NCBI GenBank assembly: GCA_024224155.1
Contig: JAAENP010000425.1
Span: 1 to 60,354 of the forward strand
Direction of reading: 5' to 3'
Length of the DNA stretch: 60,354 nt
DNA from: a bacterium
GTDB lineage: Bacteria > Acidobacteriota > Thermoanaerobaculia > Multivoradales > JAHEKO01
Both the position numbers and the translations under genes were made by a program. Below the pieces are notes generated by a model. The model was not told where the DNA came from and did no database searches. It saw only the letters and a list, made by a program, of their open reading frames with translations. Below, in pieces: positions 55,339-60,354 of the stretch (the first letter of the stretch is position 1; every line of letters begins with the position of its first letter).

Positions 55339-56067
55339 CTAGTGGTCGCCGGTGAGGGGGACGAACGAGACGGGCAGCACGCGGCGGCTCCGAATCTCGC
55401 CATCGGCGCTCTTGGTGATCTCCATGAGGTGCTGGACCCAGAAGGGGCTGCCGACCGGTATCAGCATGCGGCCGCCGGGCTTGAGCTGCTCGAGTAGCGG
55501 CGGCGGAACGTGCCCGCCCGCCGCTGTGACGATGATGGCGTCGAAGGGAGCATGGTCCTTCCAGCCGTAGTAGCCGTCACCGATTCGGGTTTCGATGTTC
55601 TTGTAGCCGAGCCGCCCGAGCCGCTCGCGGGCGCTCTCGCCAAGCTCCGGGATGATCTCGATCGAATAGACCTTCTTGACCATCTCGGCCAGGACCGCGG
55701 CTTGATAACCCGAGCCGGTGCCGACCTCGAGGATCTCATCCTCTGGGTCGGTCCGGAGCAGGTCGGTCATGATGGCGACAATGTAGGGCTGCGAGATCGT
55801 TTGACCGTGTCCGATCGGCAGCGGCCGGTTCAGATAGGCGTATTGCCGCAGCGACTCGCTCACGAACTCATGGCGCGGCACTCGGCCCAGCGCCTCGAGG
55901 ACCTTCGGATCGAGGGCGTCTTTGCGCAGCTCGCGGCGCGTGGTCTGGACATCGGCCCGCACCTCTTCCAGCAACTGACGACGCTGGCGCTCGTAGTCGG
56001 TCGCCTGCGCCATCGCGCCTCCAGCGGTCAGAAGGAGCAACGGGATGCTGAGAAGAAGACGTTTCAT
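55339..56067 (-). CDS. pcm: Secreted protein-L-isoaspartate O-methyltransferase
   Basis: The 242-residue enzyme repairs isoaspartyl residues by SAM-dependent methylation. VPRHEFVSESLRQYAYLNRP and LPIGHGQTISQPYIVAIMTD are the PIMT N-terminal marks, and DEILEVGTGSGYQAAVLAEM is the SAM motif; the end carries FDAIIVTAAGGHVPPPLLEQ and LKPGGRMLIPVG. A signal peptide (MKRLLLSIPLLLLTAGGAMA) precedes it, so the protein is predicted to be periplasmic, where SAM is not normally available; secreted Pcm-like proteins are known from other genomes but their SAM supply is unresolved. The stop touches the ATG of the membrane-bound SpeE-like protein. Length without the signal is about 220, normal. Confidence 0.9.
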   Translation of the reverse strand: MKRLLLSIPLLLLTAGGAMAQATDYERQRRQLLEEVRADVQTTRRELRKDALDPKVLEALGRVPRHEFVSESLRQYAYLNRPLPIGHGQTISQPYIVAIMTDLLRTDPEDEILEVGTGSGYQAAVLAEMVKKVYSIEIIPELGESARERLGRLGYKNIETRIGDGYYGWKDHAPFDAIIVTAAGGHVPPPLLEQLKPGGRMLIPVGSPFWVQHLMEITKSADGEIRSRRVLPVSFVPLTGDH

Positions 56068-56169
56068 CGGCTCCGCCGAACGTGACGCTTCCCGGTTCAG
56101 CCTATCAGGAGGCGCGTGGGCTCGTTCCGGCCGCCGAGGCTGAGCCGGCGAGGCGGGCCGTTCGCATCC

Positions 56170-56299
56170 GGGGTTCGAATAACGTACGGTCTACCAAACC
56201 CCTCGTTTCACTCGGTCTTCGGCAACTCCCGTGATCTCGGACGCGGCTCGGACGGCTTAGCCGTCCTCACCTTAGTAGCGAATCCCGTACGCGCTACCA
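56170..56299 (+). other. Two tRNA 3'-end-like tails in tandem
   Basis: The first tail (56170-56196) is GGGTTCGAATAAC then GTACGGTCTACCA, with a damaged T-arm. The second (56280-56299) repeats exactly the 20 bases GAATCCCGTACGCGCTACCA found at 34960-34979. Both end in an acceptor-like strand plus CCA, but neither has a tRNA 5' half. They occupy the 298-bp gap between the pcm gene and the MFS gene, which otherwise shows nothing recognisable. Confidence 0.5.
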
Positions 56300-56365
56300 T
56301 CTTTTTCCAGCTCGATCTCTTTGACTTTGTAGCGGCTGACTCCGTGTAAGACGGGCTCGGTGGCG

Positions 56366-57703
56366 TCAGTCCTCGGCAGTGGCAGAAAACGACAGGAACT
56401 CCCGCACCGGCCGGGGCAAGCCCAGCAGAAGCGTCGCGACCACGATCAGAGCGCCGCAGAGGCCGAAGATCAGCGGCAGGTTCTTGTCGGTCAAGTCGCC
56501 GAGGATACCCCCGAGCGCCATACCGAGGGGCGCGATCGCCATGGCCACCGTCATGACGACGCCCATCACCCGACCGCGCAGACTCTCGTCGGAGCCCATC
56601 TGGAACGCAGTGGTGAGAATGATGTTGAAGAACCCGTTGAGCGCCCCGACGCTGATCATCATGACGAGGGCCAGTCCCGGACGGTAGACGAACCCGAGGC
56701 CCGCCAGGAGGCAGCTCTGAACGACGAGCACGGAGAGAAGGACCGCGGAGCGATTTGCGGCGGAGAGCTTGAGGCCACCGGCCGCCGCGTAGCCTACGAG
56801 GGCGCCACCTCCGAACCCTGCGAGCAGGAAGCCGTACCACTCGGCTCCCTTGCCCAGGTGGTCGCTGACCAGGAAGGGCAGCAACACCAGGATTGGCATG
56901 GCGAAGAAGTTCACGACGGCGGCGAGGAGGAGGAAGTTGCGCATGCCGCGGTCGTCCCAGACATAGCGCAACCCTTCGATCAGGTCCTTCCTGTACGCCG
57001 ATCGAGCCGAAGCTCCCAGTTCCTCTGGTTCGGCCTGAGGCTTGACGCGAATGAAACTCTCGCTCACCGCCGAGAAGAGATACGACAGGCCGTCGATCAC
57101 GAAGAGCACTGGCGCGCCGAGCAGCTTGTAGAGGACCCCTCCGACGCTCTGGCCGACGAGAGTCGAGAGCTGGAGCGAGCCCTGGTCGAGGCCGTTAGCG
57201 GAGGTAAGCTTTTCCGTGGGCACCAGGTCTGGGATGAGAGCGGTCGAAGCTGGCAGGAAGAAGGCCTGGAGTATGCCCACCAGAAGCACCATGCCCAGGA
57301 GGCACCAGATCAGAACCTGCTGAGGCGTGTCCGCCAGGAAGAATGGGATCGCGAGGCCCACGAGTACCAGCCCGCTTCCGGCGTCGCAGAAGACTAGAAT
57401 CCACTTGCGGGACACGCGGTCGGCCAGGGTCCCGGCCAGGGGCCCCAAGGCCACCGCGGGCAGAGTGCCCAACATCATCATGGCCCCCATCAGGCTGGCC
57501 GAGCCGGTAGCCTCCATCGTCCAGAACATCATGGCGATGGTCAGCGTCTGGCTGCCCATTCGGCTGACCAGCTGGCCTTGCCACAGGAGGACGAAATCGC
57601 GATTGAAGAGACGGACGCGTGCCGGAGAGTCGCCGGCCGGCGCCTCGACAAGCAGGGGCTCGTCGCCGTCAGCGGGTGTCGAGGAGGTCTCGGGCTCGGT
57701 CAT
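56366..57703 (-). CDS. MFS transporter (EntS/MFS_3-like)
   Basis: The 445-residue protein has 12 predicted helices after a soluble acidic N-terminus of about 35 residues. LFNRDFVLLWQGQLVSRMGS opens the first helix, and LAGTLADRVSRKWILVFCDA is the MFS motif A between helices 2 and 3. A second related loop, GRVMGVVMTVAMAIAPLGMA, lies late in the chain. The EntS-like group exports siderophores, macrolides or other small molecules; the substrate is unknown. It is encoded leftward after the tRNA-tail repeats, and its promoter should lie near 57704-57879, next to a dispersed repeat copy. No regulator is adjacent. Confidence 0.85.
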   Translation of the reverse strand: MTEPETSSTPADGDEPLLVEAPAGDSPARVRLFNRDFVLLWQGQLVSRMGSQTLTIAMMFWTMEATGSASLMGAMMMLGTLPAVALGPLAGTLADRVSRKWILVFCDAGSGLVLVGLAIPFFLADTPQQVLIWCLLGMVLLVGILQAFFLPASTALIPDLVPTEKLTSANGLDQGSLQLSTLVGQSVGGVLYKLLGAPVLFVIDGLSYLFSAVSESFIRVKPQAEPEELGASARSAYRKDLIEGLRYVWDDRGMRNFLLLAAVVNFFAMPILVLLPFLVSDHLGKGAEWYGFLLAGFGGGALVGYAAAGGLKLSAANRSAVLLSVLVVQSCLLAGLGFVYRPGLALVMMISVGALNGFFNIILTTAFQMGSDESLRGRVMGVVMTVAMAIAPLGMALGGILGDLTDKNLPLIFGLCGALIVVATLLLGLPRPVREFLSFSATAED

Positions 57704-57819
57704 CCTGGGCTCGATTCGTGGGCACCATACCCGCTGAGATTGACTGAAGGCAACAGGCTGGCGATCTAGACGGTTGCAGCAGCCTTATTGGCCTGCTGGA
57801 GAGTCGTCAACTCCCGCAA

Positions 57820-57863
57820 CCACTGGCTGATCTGGTTCCAAGTAGGAACAGAGTGGGCTACCT
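57820..57863 (-). repeat. Dispersed repeat, copy 3
   Basis: ACCACTGGCTGATCTGGTTC and CAAGTAGGAACAGAGTGGGCTACCT. It shares 12-16-bp blocks with copies 1 (37551-37583) and 2 (38171-38211). Read leftward it encodes SVPTWNQISQWLREL followed by a short tail and stop. It sits between the MFS gene and the NtrC-family regulator gene. Confidence 0.7.
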
Positions 57864-57879
57864 AACCCGAATCACTGCA

Positions 57880-59298
57880 TCAAGGGGAGTCCGTGCTGCT
57901 TCCCGGGCGCTGGCTGCCGAGGGCGGCGAGCTTTTGGTGCAGGTAGGTGCGCTGGATGTCGAGGAGGCGAGCCGCGGCGGCGACGTTCCAGCCGGTGCGC
58001 TGCAGGACACGCTCGATGTACTCCTTCTCGCACAGTGTCTTGAACTCCTTGAGGGGGAGAACCGTGAATCCGGCGTCGAGGCGGAAGAGCTCGGCGGCCG
58101 ATGGCTTGCCGCCCTCGGCTAGGTGACCAGGGAGCTGGTGGGGGGTGATGGGATCGCCACCGAAAACGACCAGGCGCTCGGCCAGGCTGGAGAGCTCGCG
58201 GACGTTGCCGGGCCAGGAGTAGCTCTCGAGGACCTCGAAGATCTCGTCCTCGATCGACGGCGCGCGACGGCGTTGCCGCTGGCAGAAGCGGCTCACGAAG
58301 TGCTCGAAGAGCAGCCGGATGTCCTGCTTGTGCTCGCGCAGCGGCGGCACCCGAATTGGCAGATGGGCGAGACGGAAGTAGAGATCCTCCCGGAACCGCT
58401 TCTCTCGAACCGCCGTCTCCAGGTCGGTATGCGTGGCGGCGATCACCCTAACGTCTACGGGTCGATCGCGCGTCTCACCCACACGCCGCACCCTACCGTC
58501 CTCGAGCACGCGCAGAAGGCGGGACTGCAGCTCGTACTCCATGTCACCGATCTCGTCGAGAAACAGAGTGCCGCCATCAGCCTCCTCGAACAGGCCGGGT
58601 TTATCGGCTCGAGCGTCGGTAAAGGCCCCTTTGGCGTGTCCGAAGAGCTCATCCTCGATGAGCTGGGCGGGAATGGCGGCACAGTTGATCTTGACGAATG
58701 GCTCGTTGCCGCGCTGACTTTCGCGATACAGGGCCTCAGCCACGAGCTCCTTGCCGCTGCCGCTTTCGCCGAGAATGAGAACGCGGGAATCGGTGGGTGC
58801 GGCGCGGCCGATCTGCTGCCGCAGCTCCTCGATCGCCGCTGACTTCCCGAGGATCCGGGTCTCACCGGCCAGCTGCGACTCGAGCACGGCCACCTGCCGC
58901 TTGAGCGCCTGGCTTTCCCGTTTGAGTGCGCGGCTTTCCAGAGTATTGCGGATCGAGCGGGCCAGTCGCTCCTTGGTGAAGGGCTTCTCGATAAAGTCGT
59001 GGACGCCCAGCTTCAGGGCCTCGACGGTCTCGGTGATAGACGCCTCTCCCGAAATGATGATCGTGGCCGGGAGTCGATCGGCTTCGACCAGGTGCTTGAC
59101 CAGATCGATCCCGCTTATCCCCGGTAGCCGCACGTCGAGCAGCATGAGGTCGGGGAGGACACGGTCCCGTGGCTCGAGACGGACGAGAGCAGCTTCGGCG
59201 TTCTCGACGGCGTCGGGCGCCAAACCCTCTTCGCTCAGTTGAAATAGAAGATTGGCACGGATCTTCGGGTCGTCTTCGACAATCAGTACGGCGGTCAT
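57880..59298 (-). CDS. NtrC-family sigma-54-dependent response regulator (GAFTDA variant)
   Basis: The 472-residue regulator has a receiver domain (phosphoacceptor D55 in [15 protein letters not shown] and K intact: [13 protein letters not shown]), a coiled linker, an AAA+ sigma-54 activation domain with Walker [20 protein letters not shown], Walker [12 protein letters not shown] and R-finger region, and a C-terminal Fis-type helix-turn-helix ([20 protein letters not shown]). The sigma-54-contact loop reads GAFTDA (residues 224-229) instead of GAFTGA, with D228 in place of the Gly. Its ATG overlaps the stop of the partner kinase by four bases (ATGA). The targets are not adjacent. The GAFTDA change may alter dependence on sigma-54. 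Confidence 0.9.
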   Translation of the reverse strand: MTAVLIVEDDPKIRANLLFQLSEEGLAPDAVENAEAALVRLEPRDRVLPDLMLLDVRLPGISGIDLVKHLVEADRLPATIIISGEASITETVEALKLGVHDFIEKPFTKERLARSIRNTLESRALKRESQALKRQVAVLESQLAGETRILGKSAAIEELRQQIGRAAPTDSRVLILGESGSGKELVAEALYRESQRGNEPFVKINCAAIPAQLIEDELFGHAKGAFTDARADKPGLFEEADGGTLFLDEIGDMEYELQSRLLRVLEDGRVRRVGETRDRPVDVRVIAATHTDLETAVREKRFREDLYFRLAHLPIRVPPLREHKQDIRLLFEHFVSRFCQRQRRRAPSIEDEIFEVLESYSWPGNVRELSSLAERLVVFGGDPITPHQLPGHLAEGGKPSAAELFRLDAGFTVLPLKEFKTLCEKEYIERVLQRTGWNVAAAARLLDIQRTYLHQKLAALGSQRPGSSTDSP

Positions 59299-60354
59299 TT
59301 CGACTCCTCGGTTGCCTGCGGGAAGGTCAGGCGAAAGGTAGCGCCGGGGCGGCCGGTGGCCAGGAGCTCCAGGTCGCCGCCGTGTTCCAGCAGGATCTTC
59401 CTCGAGATCGCGAGCCCCAGACCCATGCCCTCGCCAACGGTCCGTGTCGTGGTGTAAGGCTCGAAGACACGGGAACGAATCGCCTCCGGGACTCCGGGAC
59501 CGTTGTCCGCGACCTTCAGATGCACGTGGGCGTCGTCTGCCTCCACCGAGAGCGTCACCGTTCCGCCGCCCTCGCCCATGGCAAGCGAACTGTTATCGCA
59601 GAGATTGACCAGCACCTGCCGCAGCATCTCGCGGTCGACCCTGATTACCAGGCCCTCGGGCGCGGAGGAATCCAGGCGGAGGTTGGGCCAGGCGGAGCCG
59701 AAGGTAGCGGTGAACTCCTGAAGCAGGGCACCGAGGTCCTGAGCCTTGCGCTCGGGTTCAGGCAGGCGGGCGAAGGAGGTGAAGGCGCGGCTAAACGCCG
59801 CCAGTCGGTCGAGCTCCTGCAAGGCACTTTCGGTGGCGCGCCGGATGGCGGCGCAGTCTTGGCTGAAAGCAGCACCCACCCCGTCCGGAGAAGGGAGTTG
59901 AGCGGCGAGATCATCGGCTCGGGTCAGCTCGAGGCGAGCGGCGGTCAGCGGGGTGCGCATCTCGTGGGCATGACGGCGGGCCGCCTCTTGCCAGGCCGCC
60001 AGATTCTCCAGCGAGGCCAGGCGCTGCCGATCTGTGGCCATCACTCGCGAAGTGGTCTCGATCATGGATGCGATTCGGCCGATGGCGTCGCGCCTCGATT
60101 CGTCGAGTCGGATGTCGGTTCGCCCGCGGGCCAGATCGGTGAGCGCTTCCTGCAGCCGGGCCAGGCGCGGTGTCAGCCGGCTCTGGCGCCAGGCGTAACC
60201 GCCCGCCACCAGAACGATGCTGGCGGTGAAGACCGCGAGCAGGATGAGCTCATAGCGGCGCGCGAGACTATCCCGGTTGTGCTCGAGGATCTGGAGCCGA
60301 TGGACGGTCGTCTCGAGCGCGTCAAAGCGAGCGCGGTAGCTCGCTTCGCCCGCC
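59295..60354 (-). CDS. Sensor histidine kinase, NtrY-like (5' end cut by window edge)
   Basis: The frame is open to the right edge, so the N-terminus is missing. What remains is an extracytoplasmic stretch, one membrane helix (YELILLAVFTASIVLVAGGY), a HAMP-like linker (RLARLQEALTDLARGRTDIR), a dimerisation/phosphoacceptor helix (AARRHAHEMRTPLTAARLEL, with the phosphorylated His in HEMRTP), and an ATPase domain with the N box LVNLCDNSSLAM, the G1 motif VADNGPGVP and the G2 motif VGEGMGLGLAISR. It is the partner of the NtrC-family regulator, whose ATG overlaps its stop. The ATP-lid has TTTRTVGEGMGLGLA, as in NtrB/NtrY kinases. The stimulus is unknown. Confidence 0.9.
   Translation of the reverse strand, partial: AGEASYRARFDALETTVHRLQILEHNRDSLARRYELILLAVFTASIVLVAGGYAWRQSRLTPRLARLQEALTDLARGRTDIRLDESRRDAIGRIASMIETTSRVMATDRQRLASLENLAAWQEAARRHAHEMRTPLTAARLELTRADDLAAQLPSPDGVGAAFSQDCAAIRRATESALQELDRLAAFSRAFTSFARLPEPERKAQDLGALLQEFTATFGSAWPNLRLDSSAPEGLVIRVDREMLRQVLVNLCDNSSLAMGEGGGTVTLSVEADDAHVHLKVADNGPGVPEAIRSRVFEPYTTTRTVGEGMGLGLAISRKILLEHGGDLELLATGRPGATFRLTFPQATEESK

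Noticed and set aside
34960-56299. A recognisable genomic island between the tRNA-tail repeats
   Set aside because: No integrase, phage or conjugation genes lie between the repeats; the att interpretation is kept only as a hypothesis.

Overview
The window is about 60 kb of gene-dense, high-GC DNA from a Gram-negative bacterium. Outer-membrane beta-barrels, lipoproteins, RND pumps and an OprP-type porin show an outer membrane. The gene families (CRTAC1/ASPIC-UnbV FG-GAP proteins, propeller sensors, a DUF5818-like small protein, PYROXD2-like oxidoreductases) and frequent GTG/TTG starts would suit an uncultured Acidobacteriota of the Thermoanaerobaculia type. That is inference: there is no rRNA or other phylogenetic marker here. 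No intact tRNA, CRISPR array, insertion sequence, phage gene or integrase was seen.

Region 1 (1-6122): a leftward cluster of a CsgG/GNA1162-like lipoprotein, two FadL-type outer-membrane proteins and a TPR protein cut by the left edge, plus a third, divergent FadL-type paralogue. Region 2 (6161-17400) is a phosphate island: PhoB-PhoR, an OprP/O-type porin behind a Pho box, two tandem phosphoribosyltransferases, a small-protein/nucleotidyltransferase pair, and the leftward operon pstS-phoU-pstC-pstA-pstB2-pstB1. Two points stand out. The two PstB ATPases carry complementary defects, as in an asymmetric heterodimer with one competent ATP site. PhoU is fused to a low-molecular-weight phosphatase fold that has lost its catalytic Cys and Arg. 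Pho boxes precede the porin and pstS.

Region 3 (17411-24982): a DinB-like protein, a 3-hydroxyacyl-CoA dehydrogenase, and a leftward operon of an acyltransferase-3 membrane protein, a GcvT-like aminomethyltransferase and two PYROXD2-like flavoproteins. Region 4 (25074-33125): an RND efflux operon with one adaptor and two different pump subunits. Region 5 (33272-44831): a secreted M28 peptidase, an FG-GAP/ASPIC-UnbV protein, a monooxygenase-like gene with an aberrant tail, small secreted or outer-membrane proteins, a cytoplasmic helical-backbone metal-receptor protein, and a 1126-residue propeller sensor ending in a PP2C phosphatase.

Region 6 (44971-49276): a MacA-like adaptor, two MacB-type permeases and their ATPase. 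Region 7 (49392-57703): an HsmA-like membrane protein, convergent CHAD and Ppx/GppA genes (a polyphosphate link to region 2), a YbaK-like deacylase, a membrane-embedded spermidine-synthase-like protein abutting a secreted isoaspartyl methyltransferase, and an MFS transporter. Region 8 (57880-60354): an NtrC-family regulator and its kinase, cut by the right edge. Intergenic DNA holds several repeat families: a palindromic element near 10.98 kb, a 33-44 bp repeat in three copies, tRNA 3'-end-like tails at 35.0 and 56.2-56.3 kb, and two 9-bp minisatellites.
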